DNA of 64,000 bases from Theodoxus fluviatilis (taxonomy: Eukaryota > Mollusca > Gastropoda > Cycloneritida > Neritidae), in the NCBI GenBank assembly GCA_034096865.1, contig JAWQFJ010001188.1, forward strand, positions 1 to 64,000, written 5' to 3'. Both the position numbers and the translations under genes were made by a program. Position 1 is the first letter of the stretch, and every line of letters begins with the position of its first letter. Under the pieces are notes generated by a model. That model was not told the DNA's origin. It worked only from the letters and a program-made list of their open reading frames with translations, and made no database searches. This document shows, piece after piece, positions 1 through 11,689 of the stretch.

Positions 1-11
1 CACCCTCCCAG

Positions 12-640
12 TTGGATGAAGTGAAGAAGCACATCCAGAAACTTCTTGACCAGAAGATAATCCAAAATAGTTCGAGTCCCTACGCCTCTCCTATAGTCGT
101 CGTACGGAAGAAGGACAACTCCATCCGCCTTTGCGTGGACTATCGAAGGTTGAATGAGAAGACCATTCCGGACGCCTACCCCCTACCCCGCATTGACGAC
201 TCGCTGGATGCCTTAGGTGGAGCACGGCTGTTTTCAACACTTGATCTGGCGAGCGGTTACCATCAAGTCGCTATGGCACCTGGCGATCGCGAGAAGACGG
301 CTTTTTGTACCCCCTTTGGACTGTTTGAATATTTGCGAATGCCAATGGGCCTATCCACAAGTCCCGCTACATTTCAGAGGCTGATGAACAGTACCATGAA
401 TGATATGGTGTTCCAAATACTCCTGATCTATCTGGACGATTTGCTGGTTTACAGCCGGAATTTCGACGAACACCTCCAACGTCTGCAAATGGTGTTTGAC
501 CGCCTTCGGGAGGTGGGGTTGAAGCTGAACCCTAAGAAGTGCAACTTTGTGAGGACCAGCGTTGAATTCCTGGGCTACACCATCTCCGACCAGGGAATTG
601 CAACGTCGGACTCAAAAGTGAAAGCAGTCTCCGAGTGGCC
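12..640 (+). pseudogene. Ty3/gypsy reverse transcriptase fragment
   Basis: The translation has the ordered RT motifs of Ty3/gypsy elements: LCVDYRRLNEKT, FSTLDLASGYHQV, FCTPFGLFEYLRMPMGL, then the catalytic YLDD box and LNPKKCNF...VEFLGY. The reading continues from upstream of the window, and the sequence before the first ATG matches the minus-strand copy. After EWP at about 640 the thumb, connection and RNase H domains are missing and the frame runs into unrelated codons, stopping at 684-686. It is therefore a broken RT, not a functional gene. Confidence 0.93.
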
Positions 641-1660
641 AAGACTCTCATCAACCATTGGTTTATCCACTACGGAGTGCAGCTAAGAATCCACTCGGAC
701 AAGGGTCGTTGTTTTGAGGCAGACCTCATCGTACAGCTGTGCCACCACTATGGCATACAGAAATCCAGAACAACTTCCTACCATCCTGCTGGGAACAGGC
801 AGGTTGAGCGGTTTAATCGAACCCTGCATGATCTCCTTAGAACACTCCAGACTGAACAGAAGCGGCGATGGCACGAGCACCTTGGAGAGCTGGTGCACAT
901 CTACAACTGTACGCCACACTCTTCGACGGGCTTTTCGCCTTATTACTTAATGTTCGGCAGCGAGCCAAGGCTGCCAATAGACCTCTTCTTAGGAGAGAAG
1001 ACAGAGCCATGGACAGCCATCATGCCGGCCGAGTGGTTGTCATGTCACCTCAAGCGTCTGAAGCTGGCTCACAACAAGGCGGGGGAGCGTCAGGCACGGG
1101 TTGCCGCTCAACGAAAACTGAGGCACGACAAAGGGATCGTTGTTCCGGACCTGCGGCCAGGAGATCTCGTAGTGACGAGGAAGCGCTATCAGTCAAGGGC
1201 AAAGATCCAGGACTTCTGGGGAGAGCAGCTTTACCTGGTCACAGAAGTGCCCGGACCAGACGGGGGACCCTACCTCATCACCCCAAAAGACGGTCTGAGT
1301 GCGGCGAAGAGAGTCACGCACAGTGAGGTGCGGAAGTACCATCTCCAACCCACGGTGCAACCACTGGGAACAATGGAGCACCCATCAACTGTGGAGACGA
1401 ACGGAGAACCAGAGACAACGTCAACAGAGTACCTGGAATGGCACATTATCATCAAACTTGATGGCCGTTCCAGAATCCCTGTTTAACAGACGCCCCCTCC
1501 AGTTGTCCCACCACCGATCGCCCCACCTCCAGTTGCTCCACCTCCAGTTGTTACCCCTGCAGCCCGCCCACTGGCTACACCAGCTCCTGTGGTCAAGCCA
1601 GTAGTCACAATACGTCGGTCATCCAGGCCAAACAAGGGCTTGAGGAAACCCTACAAGTAG
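641..1660 (+). pseudogene. Ty3/gypsy integrase core and C-terminus, truncated
   Basis: The frame starting near 635 reads integrase from just before the second catalytic Asp (HSDKGR) through HPAGNRQVERFNRTL, which carries the Glu-containing helix. The GPF/SH3-like C-terminus follows (RPGDLVVTRKRYQ, HSEVRKYHLQP). The zinc-binding HHCC domain and first catalytic Asp are deleted. A TAA at 1484-1486 interrupts the frame, but the same frame continues as a Pro/Val-rich tail ending in RRSSRPNKGLRKPYK and a TAG at 1658-1660. That tail resembles the end of many Ty3-type pol proteins, so 1660 is probably the ancestral stop. Confidence 0.9.
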
Positions 1661-2412
1661 TGCGAGCCATTTTGTTCTTGAATCCTGATTTTCTGCTGTT
1701 GTATTTGCATGTTTGCAAATTGTTCACGACTTGGGAGCAAGTGTGGTTACTGCAGGTACATGTTGGATTTTTATGATGTGTTTGGTATGATTTTCTTTTT
1801 ATCATGCATTGTTGTGTATGCATTTTGATGTTATGTTGGCATTGCCTGGGATGGATGGGTCTCGGTAACCAATGATTGTTTGGTAATTTTGTAGTTGAGG
1901 ATTGTTCACTTGATGTGTCTTGTATGTCAACAAGTGAGTTTGCTCCCCTGAGCAAGAGTGATTACAGATGATGTTCTGTCCGGTTACTAATTCTTTTACT
2001 AGACAAACTGTCAGAAAGGATGTTGTCTTAGTGATTGTGGTCTAATACACCAAGTAACCTGCAAGCAGTCATTTGGGAGTTGCAGAATAGTGGTTCTGTG
2101 GATATGACACAGTAATTCTGAAGATAACTTACTGGCACCTTAATTGGACAGTATGTGTATCCATAGCATAACGCTCAAGAATACTTCTTGTCAAGTTAGA
2201 TGGGGTGCAGTTCCCCAGGGTTGATGGAGTAATTTCTTTCATTTTCTTGCTCATGAGTTCATTTTAAAGATGTTCATGTTGCATGTGAGGCTTAATTGCC
2301 AGTGAAGATTTGCTCGGGTGTTGTCAGAAGATCAGTGGTATCTGAACATTGGTGGCGTTTGTGTGTGGTTCATATTTTTTTAATCTGCTAATTTTATGGA
2401 GACCATAAATTC

Positions 2413-2424
2413 TGGCGGGGAAGA
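2413..2424 (+). promoter_or_regulatory. Polypurine tract
   Basis: A purine run (GGCGGGGAAGA with one flanking base) sits directly before the TGTG that opens the LTR. This is where plus-strand DNA synthesis of LTR elements is primed, and its position supports the LTR boundary. Confidence 0.75.
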
Positions 2425-2944
2425 TGTGTTTTTTTACATTATTATTATATAATTATTATTTCCTTTTGGTAGTACGGGTGGGGTGGAATCTCTCCAGAAG
2501 ACAGCCATCAGTGGTGCGACGTCAGGTGGTGACGAAAAAGAAAAAAAAAAGAAACGGAGACTGAGGGAGTTGGATGGACGAACGATTATACCAGTGAGAG
2601 ACAGACCCGATTCCATCAGGAATCATTCGCAGACTTCGCCCAGTGCTTCACAGGACTGTTGTGTTGCCAGTGTGGTAGTCCTGGGTCTGCAGAAACAGTG
2701 ATGGCAACAGATTTCCCGTTGTTCACGAATTCCCAGTTACCAACTGGATGGAGGACGTAAACGGCAACACGTAAAAGGAGGAATTCTGATCCGAGAGTGA
2801 GAGGTTAGTAAGCCGGAACACCCTGGTGTGTGGAAGCGGTCCTGAGGTGAATTTATGAATTTGAGAGTAAAGAGAATGGATTGAGTCTTTGGATACCATG
2901 ATTTCCTCTCCTTCTCCTCTTTTTCTATGGGCCATCCGGTCACA
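2425..2944 (+). repeat. 3' LTR of Ty3/gypsy element
   Basis: The 520-bp segment begins TGTG and ends CACA, the expected inverted ends. It follows a polypurine tract. Its sequence is matched in reverse by 23248-23820, where it acts as a 5' LTR. Compared with that copy it lacks about 70 bp between GAAGACAGCC and ATCAGTGGTG. Homology between the copies stops exactly after CACA, which fixes the 3' boundary. Confidence 0.88.
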
Positions 2945-3310
2945 TTACTGCTGGAGTGTTCTAGCAGAGTACAATCAGTGTGGCGAAATGATGACCAGTA
3001 TTGTTTTGAATTGGAAGTTTTGTTTGTTCTTTGACAAGATTTGTTGTGAACTTACTGCTGGGGTGTTCTAGCAGAGTACAATCAGTGTGGCGGGGTGATA
3101 ACCATTGGTCATTTGAATTGAAAGTAGTGTTTGTTCTTTAGCAGGGTTTGTCGTGAATGGGTGTGGTGATGTGATAAACATTGTTGATTTGAATAGGAGG
3201 TATTGTTTGTCTTGTGGAAGGATTTTGGTTGTAGATTTGTGCTTATTGCTGTGTGGAGAGCTTTGTTGTGGATTTGTGCTGGGGTGTTCGGGCATATTGG
3301 TGATGAGTGA
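2945..3310 (+). repeat. Degenerate tandem repeat, ~107-bp unit
   Basis: TTACTGCTGG(A/G)GTGTTCTAG recurs at 2945 and 3052, giving a 107-bp period. A third, more diverged unit starts near 3157. The array begins at the base after the LTR, so it is either flanking DNA duplicated after insertion or a satellite target. Confidence 0.75.
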
Positions 3311-4600
3311 GGTGTGGAATTGTATTTGCATTTACTGGTTCTTTTTTGTATTATGTTATTAAATTGTTATATTTGATTTATGTCTGGTGTGGCATTGTTT
3401 TGAATAGAGTGATAAGTTTTAGACAATCAGGCAATTTCCCCTTAAAACATAAGTATCTGCAAGGGACTGCTATTACATCAGTAGTCAACCACCCGGGCCG
3501 TGACACCGATAGCAGTTCCAGGAGTGAACTGAATAGTTGCGGTCGGTGTACTGCAGTCTATGTCCAGTCTTGGTTGGGACTGGCTGTCAGGTCGACATAC
3601 CTGTCTTTCACTTCGACCGTGCCGTCGTCGTGGCGGCCGTGTGCTGCGGGTCTTCGAGTCATTAGTGCATCTACGCTGTGGAGTGGGAGCATCAGGTCTA
3701 CACTGAGGTCATCGTCTGTCGCGGATGCGACTTATCCCAAGAACCGTCCTGGGAGGAAGCCGGAGTCAAATGTGTCTAGGAAGACACGGGAGAGGAGTGG
3801 TGGAGACCTCGTCCTCATGGCCGTCAGGAGTGAGAACCGCAGACCGAAGCAGACGCGCGTGAACATGGATGTTCGCGCAAGGCCTATCTACGAGAGATAG
3901 TGTGTGTGTGCTACTCAGAGCAGTACGGAATTTATGTGTGTTCGTAAGGATTCTGTGGACGACTCAGGGTAAGAGCGTTTTCCTTTATTATTCCGTATCC
4001 ACGGGCTGGTCTAAGAACTCGGACAGTAACTTTGGCTGAAGGCCGTGTAGTATTTCGCGAACCAGATTAATGAGAGAGTAATCGTACAGAAGGGGGTCTA
4101 AGGACGCTGCCGTATATTTCGTCTAGAGACGATTTGACTGTGCGAGGGTGTGCTGCGTGAGCCACCTTGGGACTTCGAGGGTGAAGTCGCCATTACTAAG
4201 TGGTTGTGAGAGGATGTTGTACTAACTGACGAGTTGCTTTGCTCTGGTGGAGGCACGAGTGAGTGGAGGTTAAAGTTATACTGCTGTAAGGGCAGAAAGT
4301 CGGAAAGGCGAGGTGCCTGTCATTAATCGTACTTACATGTGTCGGTGCCCGCCCAGCCACGATAGCGCGTTGTGATTGGTCGGCACCCGACGCGTTTCCA
4401 AGAAGCCGGAGTGAGGCCACGCCTGCATGAGACGTGTAACTCCACTAGCGTGAGCTTGTGCGAAGAAGAGGAGGGAGAGTGGATTGTTGTTATTGTCATT
4501 GTATTGGGGATCATTTTTGAAGGCCATCTTTTGGGGTTGGGATTTCTTTTGACTTTATTTTTCTTGATTAAACTATTGTGAACCTTATTGCACCCTCAGT
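3311..4600. other. Unassigned block with higher GC content
   Basis: From about 3470 to 4450 the base composition is clearly more GC-rich than its neighbours. One open frame (to 3900) gives a basic Ser/Arg-rich peptide that I do not recognise. The block ends with AT-rich DNA and AATTAAAC-like sequence near 4567. It could be an LTR or untranslated part of another retroelement, but no terminal repeat or coding motif confirms this. Confidence 0.3.
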
Positions 4601-4739
4601 GACTTCATTTGATTTGTTGTTTGCTTTATTGTCTATTTATTTATTTATTTACTAGTTGAAGGAAAGTGACAGCTTGGGTTTTGTATGAAAACCCCTTCCT
4701 ACTTGTTTGATCATTAACTTTATCAAAGTAATCTCATCG

Positions 4740-5863
4740 AGTTAGGAATTAAAACGCCACACATTGGTTCTGTTGGTAATGACGTTGTGAATAACAGTGG
4801 TGCATGTAGTGATAATAATTCTATTGGCAATGTAAGCTTCGCCCTCTCTAATGATGCAGAAAGTTTAGATAGCACCAATTCCAATAATTCTTTATTGTCT
4901 AGTACCATTTCGGGTGAGGATAGTTCGGTCACACTTTCTTGTTTAGCATTAAATGTTTGCGGTGTTATGTCTAAGCTGAAGTTCCCAGATACCTTTAGAC
5001 GTCGAAGCTAAACGTAGATTGTTGCGCTATTGGTATAAATTAGTCAATCCTGAGAACCGAAATAACTTGCATACTTGTTTTCTTATAAAATGTTTTTGTT
5101 AGATTTGTTAGATTCTGAATATTTATCTTCCATAAAAACCATTCTGGATAGTTTAGGATTATCAGGATTTTGGACCCTGCAAGGGAACTTACAATTTTCA
5201 GCAACTTGGTTTAAAGAAAAGGTCAGGAGGTGCTTGTACGACCAGTACATTCAGCAGTGGTTTACAGAGATAGATACTAAATGCGTGTTTTATAACTATA
5301 GGATGTACAAAGATGAATTTGTGTGTAAAGATTACATCAATATTTTCCCATACAGTGTGTTTCATTTATGAAATTCAGAACCTTGAATAACAGACTGCCA
5401 GTGCAAACAAATCGTTTTTTAAATGTGCAAAGATCGGAACGCATTTGTACAAAATGTGCTTCCAGCGATATTGGGGATGAATACCATAATGTGTGTTTGT
5501 TTGTGATTTTTTCAAAGATGAGCGATGTACATTTTTGTCAGTTTACTTTTGTAGAAGACCAAATAGCTTAAAATTTAATCAACTCTTTGGTAGCAGAAAG
5601 AAGAAGGTACTGTCAAAACTAGTTGAATTCCTAAATACTATTTGTAAAAAAATTAACTGAATAACTCTAAGCCACAATTTCAATGCTTATGTTGCGTGTA
5701 TTGAGTTGTATTTTTCCTCCATATGCAATTTTTCCTCATTGTACATTTCTTTTTCCGGTTTTTTATTTTTTGTTTCTTCTTTTTTTTCCATTTCTGATTC
5801 AATTATGTATGTTATAGTTGGTTTTGTTGTTAATATTCTATATGCCCCCAAGGGAAATGAATA
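4740..5863 (+). mobile_element. LINE remnant: endonuclease start fused to RT C-terminus
   Basis: The stretch near 4935-5000 encodes LALNVCGVMSKLKFPDTF, which resembles the opening of the AP endonuclease of invertebrate LINEs (usually LN.CGL.SKL..P.F). It is followed at once by sequence typical of the far C-terminus of LINE RT: WTLQGNLQFSATWFKEKV, QQWFTEI, then a zinc-knuckle region with RICTKCAS and DIGDEYH (5360-5520). The rest of the endonuclease and the whole RT palm are missing, and frames shift several times. The 3' UTR ends with a GGGAAATGAATAAA stretch near 5863. Confidence 0.75.
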
Positions 5864-5864
5864 A

Positions 5865-7145
5865 ATTGTGCCTTGCCTTTATGAGCCTGGCACCCAAACT
5901 TGCCAAGAAATGCACTGCCACCGTGAACTGCGAAAAGTGCAGCAAGCCTGGTCACTGTACCGCCATGCATCGTGGGGAACAAAAGCAGTCGCAAGCGCCA
6001 TCAGATCATGGCGGGGAGGGTCAGCGAGATCAGAAGGTAGACAGCAAATGCACAACTCTCTGCGATAATATCAACACCAATCGCTCCTGCAGCAAAATAT
6101 TGCAAGTAAGAATTTACGCAGCTGAGGCATCTAATGGACCTATCACAGTCTACGCCGTGATAGATGACCAGAGCAATCGTTCTCTGGCTTCCCCTGCTCT
6201 CTTAGACCAGCTGGGTGTAGACCCTGAAGAGTATTCATACACACTCACAAGCTGTTCTGGTGCTTACCCCATGACCGGGCGACGTGGTCAAAACCTGTCG
6301 GTGCAATCCCTCGACGGACAGAATACCTTGAAGTTGCCTACAGTCATTGAATGCGACCACATTCCGGACAATAGGTCAGAAATCCCCACAGATGATGTGG
6401 CTAAATGCCATTCCCATCTTCACTCTATCGTCGGGCAGATTCCCCCTCTTCGTAGTGATGTGCCTATAAGTCTGCTCATAGGACGCGACTTACCAGAGGC
6501 CCACCATGTCCTGGACCAGGTAATAGGTCCACCGATGTCTCCCTTTGCCCAGTGCCTACCTCTTGGCTGGGTGATAGTGGGCGACATGTGCTTAGACGGC
6601 ACCCACAAACCATCTTCAGTCAGGGTCAATAAAACCCATGTTTCGCATGAATGGAGAGAATCACTGTTCGAGCCATGCCACAATAGGTCAAAGATGCTCA
6701 CCCACCTCTGTCAAGTTGTTTCGAAAAGTTCTCAAGCTGGAACGCCTTGGTTAGCTCACTCACCTTGCTTCGACACTTGTGCCAGAGTTTCCGTTCCCCC
6801 ACAGGCTGCTGTAGAGGCTGGCACCAGTGCTCTCGCCATCGGGACCCTGTCACTTTCAAGGATACAGAGACCTATATCATCAAGACTGTCCAAGGTGAAG
6901 CCTTCGCTACAGAGATTCAGTGTCTCCGCAAGGGATCTGCCCTGCCTAAGACCAGCCCTATCTCTTCCCTCTCACCTGTCCTGGATGAGGAAGGCCTGCT
7001 CTGTGTTGGAGGGAGGCTGGATAAAGCAAAAGACATGGTAGGGTTTCAGAGCGCTCACTTAGTTATTCTGCCCAGGAAGCATCATCTGTCGAACCTTCTC
7101 GTTCGATGTTACCACAAGGAAGTCAAGCATCAAGGTCCAAAGTGA
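5865..7145 (+). pseudogene. BEL/Pao retrotransposon polyprotein remnant
   Basis: One long frame (readable to 7041, then +1 to 7145) contains a CCHC-like knuckle (CEKCSKPGHCTAMH). It is followed by the Pao-type aspartic protease region (AVIDDQSNRSLASPALLDQLG) and its conserved tail (LLIGRDLPEAHHVLDQ, PLGWVIVGD). Near 6850 the text jumps to the pre-integrase segment, with GRLDKAKD and the H2C2 finger HHLSNLLVRCYHKEVKHQG. The RT and RNase H are missing, so this is another internally deleted element. BEL/Pao is preferred over Ty3 because of the DUF1758-like protease. Confidence 0.85.
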
Positions 7146-7424
7146 CAAGGGACAGACAGCCAGCAAACAGACAGATTTGCCAGATGACCCAAAAGAGATG
7201 ACAGATGATGCATGTGCAGAGAAAAAGGGAAGTGATATTGTCAGAGTGGTCAATCTAGTTTATGCTTCTGGGAAATATAAAAGAAAATTGGGAAGGGAAT
7301 GTGAAACAATTAGAATTCTTACTCGCCTCTTTAACTCAGAAATCTGCAAAATCTAGATAGGCCCTATGCAAAAGTGCCCCAAGTGAGCGAGGAGAAGAGA
7401 TGAAATCAGAGCCCATGAGATCAG
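7146..7424 (+). other. Short interval between retroelement remnants
   Basis: Only stop-broken frames are present. The last 50 bp blend into the Ty3 remnant that follows. No feature is called. Confidence 0.4.
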
Positions 7425-8994
7425 CTTTGGTGATGTTCCCATCGCCATGATATCGAGTTTGGAGACCACAAACCCATTGTACAAGCCATGTACAGAGTGG
7501 TAAGTGAAAAGCTTGAGCAGATAAGAAAGGAGGTTGAAAACCTCCTGGCCAACGATATCACTGAACACAGCACTAGTGCACGGGCCACCCAATGTGTGAT
7601 GGTCAGCAAACCTGACAATTCAGTGCATCTGTGCATTAATTTTAAGAAAGTCACTTACATCTTCAGGGGACATAGAAATCCCATTCCACCAATGGAGAAC
7701 TGCATAGATGCCGTAGGTAATGCTAGATACCTTTCTAAGCTAGATGTTGACTGAGCGTGCCAGAGAAATCTCTGCGTTTGTGACACTGGCCAGTACCAGT
7801 ACAAATACACACCTTTTGGGCTCATGAATGCACATCCCACTTTTCAGAGACTGACAATTCGAGTCCTTGGGAATCTAGAGGGCTGTAGAGTTTTTTTGCA
7901 TGAATATTATTTTCACTCAGATATGGGAAGATCACAGGGCAAAATTAGCACAAGTGTTCAGATGCCTGCCTACAAGATGCAGGGCTGACTCCAAACCTTG
8001 CAAAATGAGTATAGGAAGACACGTGATCTATCTCAGCCATGAAATTGGGCTGGGGCGAGTAAAACCTGTTCAGGCAACGGTTGAGGCTATAGATAGTGAA
8101 GTCCATCACTTTTGGGGGATGATAGGGAACACATTTTGTGATGGTAGCATAACCTCTCAACACCCTAAGGGAGGTACAAAGCTTTGTTAGTACAGAATCA
8201 CGTCAAGGGGCTTTTGAGCAGTTGAAAACTGTTCTGTAGAGATCTGGTGTCGCTAACCTCTGACCCGACCAAAGCTTTCACTGACAACTGAGGCAAGTGA
8301 CGTTAGCATGGGAGCGGAATTGATGCATGGAGACAAGCAGCGAATGGAACATCCCATTGCCTACATCAGTCAGAGCTGCCAACCCACCATCATGCCAAAG
8401 AGTAGCATCCAGAGCTTTTTGAAGTAGCATTTAAGAAATAGGCGTAGCACACACGCAGAAGAAGGAAAATGCCGATGTTTGCACTGCCGAATGGGCAAGG
8501 CACTTCACAATCGCAGGCGTGAAGCACTGTGCCGACAGCGTGAAGGGGTGTGTGTGTGTGTGTGTGTGTGTGTGTAAGGCTGTGGAAGCGCTAAGCGCTG
8601 AACCGACGGCGTCTAACGGTCTAAAATAAAATCACGTCTTTTTTTTTTAATCGTAGTTTTTCCGGACGATCGTAGCATCGTAGCAAGCATGTCGAAATCG
8701 TAGCATGCTATGCCTAAATCGTAGTACTTGGCAGCTCTGATCAGTACATGTCACAGAAGTTGAACAAACATTTTTTTAAATTTGTGATAGAGGAGAAGAC
8801 TAGCTCTGGTTTATTGCCCTTGAACACATTGATGCACATGTATACCTCAGGACACTCTATATCCAATAAAAGTACAAACTGACCACAATCCCCTGGATTG
8901 CATAAGATGAAAAACTAAAACCAAAGATTGATGCTGAGACCTTGGCTCTCCAAGAAAACCCTTAGAACATAGATCATATAGCATGTCCCTCGTC
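7425..8994 (+). pseudogene. Old Ty3/gypsy RT-RNase H remnant, split by a TIR element
   Basis: Joined over several frameshifts and stops, the DNA reads HDIEFGDHKPIVQAMYRVV, ENLLANDITEHSTSARATQ, VMVSKPDNSVHLCINFKKV, CIDAVGNARYLSKLDV and FGLMNAHPTFQRL. These are the usual Ty3 RT motifs, but more decayed than in the flanking elements. RNase H follows with MEHPIAYISQ near 8365. That word is interrupted by the element at 8371-8739, and similarity resumes after it (IEEKTSSGLLPLEHID, then a TTIPW / LALQENP-like stretch up to about 8990). It is a pseudogene of a Ty3 lineage different from the recent copies. Confidence 0.78.
8371..8739 (+). mobile_element. Foldback TIR element, 12-bp TIRs, 6-bp TSD (long form)
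   Basis: The termini are CAGAGCTGCCAA and its perfect inverse TTGGCAGCTCTG. The 6-bp duplication ATCAGT flanks both sides (8365-8370 and 8740-8745). The interior holds repeated ATCGTAGCATG-like words and a (GT)n tract. No transposase is present, so it is non-autonomous. A 93-bp member of the same family lies at 28198-28290 in the opposite orientation, also with a perfect 6-bp duplication. The superfamily is not assigned. Confidence 0.85.
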
Positions 8995-9439
8995 CTGTTT
9001 ACTCATCCATACCCTGCTTGTGCATTCAGCTGTTATTGTGTAGGTCCACTCTTTATATATGTGTAGTGATGAGGAAGTGCACAAATACTCAAGATATCAA
9101 CTGATTTTGTGTGATAAGTATGAATTGGACAAATGGTGTGTTGAGTATATCCACTACTTATCATTAATTCCTAATCCCCTTAGAAATCACGTCTTCAGGG
9201 GTGGAGATGTTATGAGTTGAGATATTTTAATTTTCCAGAAGAGATTGTGTACATATGCATGTTTTAATAGTTGATATTACTGGCAAAGATTCCGAGCCAC
9301 ACTTGACCAGCTCCCAAATCTCCCTTCCCAGGCAACACAGACGATTACAAGACTTAGGCAGGCCCCTACACCAGTGGGCCGCCATGCTCATCAGTCGTCA
9401 CCTCCCAGTGTTCCTCAATTCCAGATCAAGTTGGTCCTT
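8995..9439. other. No feature recognised
   Basis: The DNA is AT-rich with stops in all frames. It may contain further decayed pol sequence, but nothing certain can be seen. Confidence 0.4.
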
Positions 9440-9456
9440 CGTCAGCTGGTATGGAT

Positions 9457-9662
9457 GAATGGATCAATGGATGGGTGGATGGATGGATGGAGTTTTAAGG
9501 CTTATCAGCCTTTGTAGGCTACGTAAGGCCACCAAGCACAAAAACCACTAGAATAGTTCCGAGTCAGCGCAAATCAAGTCACAATGTACCTAGTTAATTG
9601 CCTCTTACGAATCGCGAAGGGAGATGCGGTGGGTCAATTCTTACCCCCCTAACCATAGGGAG
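9457..9662 (-). mobile_element. SINE-like element with (ATCC)n tail
   Basis: This copy is read on the minus strand. Its body contains AAGAATTGACCCACCGC, a GATTCGTAAGAGGCAATTAACTAGG-like segment and a GGCCTTACGTAGCCTAC-like segment, and it ends in CATCCATCC repeats. The 17-bp direct repeat CGTCAGCTGGTATGGAT flanks it (9440-9456 and 9663-9679), showing insertion by target-primed reverse transcription. The same family occurs at about eight other places in the window. Confidence 0.85.
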
Positions 9663-9679
9663 CGTCAGCTGGTATGGAT

Positions 9680-11689
9680 CGAGCCCGCCGATCACCTCAA
9701 TTTTGTTGAGGTAAAATCGACAGGCATTGGGCTTGCGAAAGTCAATGTAACGCGTTTTCTTCCTCACGGACATTACCTTAGAAAGAAAAATGTATCAACT
9801 AACTCTAATTATTTTAGATGTTGGTTTCTTGGCACAGCCAGCTTACCATGTCAGAGCAGATACACAAATAAGAGAAAAGCGAAACGATCCCTTGTGCACC
9901 GAGTTTTGATGCATGACAGGGACAATCCCCGCAGTATGTTTTTTTGCTTTGTAAGGTTTGAGCACTAGCTGTAGGTGTAAAAATAGTCAGTTATTAATAT
10001 AATTGGTGAATTTAGTTGTCATGAAACTTTGTTTTGTGCCTTAATGCCATTTTCTTGTCATAATCTTACACGTTACATTACGCCGAATGCGGGCAAGTTG
10101 ATCATGCACTCATCGACTCTATGATCGTAAATTTTCTGTCCTCCCCTGACCAGGGAAACGAAATAGTCAATTCAAGCCAAAACTAAACAGTTATCTGCTG
10201 CCACTCATTTGCGCTTTACATGAAACATTATATCACACTAGCTCGATCGTCTGCTGGCGTAGTGGCTACGGTTCGATCGTGTTCGTCTGCTAGGTATGTA
10301 CGGTGTGGTTTGTTTACTTCTCTTCTGTGGGTTTTGTGCAGAAAGTATACGTGACAATAGTCTATTATGACTATTTTCAATTAGTGTTTTATCTAATTAA
10401 ACTTTTTGCATGCTTTAATGCCATCCTTTTGCCACGATCTAGCGATAATCACTCCTCAACACAAGACCCGAAACATACCCCAACACATAGCACCGGAAGT
10501 TGAGTAACCTACGATCATGGCTGTGCTGCTAATTACCATATGACCCATGGTGAACTCTTCCAGGCCATTGATTGTTATGTCAAGGTTCTTGCATTACTGG
10601 CAGTGATGGCTGCAGCGAGTAAAACCTCATCCAGTCCAAACCGAATCCACTGATCAATCTTCTAAGATTCTCAAGCTGGCAGGCATAACAGCAACGGTGC
10701 AACATTACACACCTCATCCACAAAACGGACAGTGACAAACCCAGAACCTCTCCAGCTCATTATAACACGACAATACCTGATAGTTTCATGATAGATCTAT
10801 TTGAATGGAAGAGCCTTTAATCCTACTTGCATCAGACTTTCCCAGATGGTAAGAGAATGCTCACTGGTCAAAGAGCACTAAATCAGAGCCAGGACAATAC
10901 TGCATGGCTAGCTTCACCTGACCTGGAATTCCATTAGTTGTCAATTCAAATATGGGGGAAAAGTCTGGCTCATTAGAATGTGTGAAATTTGAAGAAAATC
11001 TGACTTTCATTTTTAATCATAAAATAATTCTGATGTCTCTTAAGGCGAAATGCTGTAGCAGGCTGAAATAGGTGAATGGGTCAAAGTGGGGCATTTAGAC
11101 TTTTTTCACAAATGCACTCTAAAATTTCATGAAAAAGTATTATAAAAATCAAATGAGTACATACTGAGGTCTGATAGCCTGGTGCTTACTGTCTTCACAA
11201 AAGTACCCACATCTGCTTGATGGAAATGTATCCAACTCTCTCAGAACTCTACTGGATTATACAGTTGAAAAGGTTTTTGCTTGCACCTTGTTTCTGAGAG
11301 TGAGACTGTACCAAAATCACACCATTTGGACAGAGAAGATGCCTCCTCCTATGAACAAACTGTATAGGAGATTAGTGTAAACAGCTTAGGGCCTGTTTTC
11401 TCAAGATGGCTCAAACATGGTAACATATATATGTATTTCATGTCACCATAACTTTCTTGATTTCTTTTTCCTTTGATATTCATTCTCACATCAACATAAT
11501 CAGAAACATTGGCAGATTTCAAATACAGGTAAATCTCACAACACACACAAATATTGAATATTGGTTTTGTTAGTGGAGGGTCACATGCATGACTTCCCCC
11601 ACCACTCCAGCAGCTAGTTACAGCTACATGTAATCAGTGACAGAAAAAAAGGCCACTGTGCTGTAAAAGGGCATGAAGTGGCATGGTAT
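9680..11689. other. Intergenic, no gene recognised
   Basis: Several 60-110 codon open frames occur on both strands, but none shows a domain, splice-site pairing or compositional signal. The sequence is AT-rich single-copy-like DNA. Confidence 0.45.

Larger units (their letters stand above)
1..2944 (+). mobile_element. Ty3/gypsy LTR retrotransposon, 3' part, internally deleted
   Basis: The 5' half lies outside the window. Visible in order are reverse transcriptase (from about position 1), a fused integrase segment, a proline-rich tail ending at 1660, about 750 bp of untranslated DNA, a purine tract and a complete 3' LTR. The element at 21290-23820 on the other strand has almost the same RT sequence, so the family was active recently. 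This copy cannot make a full polyprotein because RT joins integrase out of frame near 640 and an in-frame TAA lies at 1484. Confidence 0.93.
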
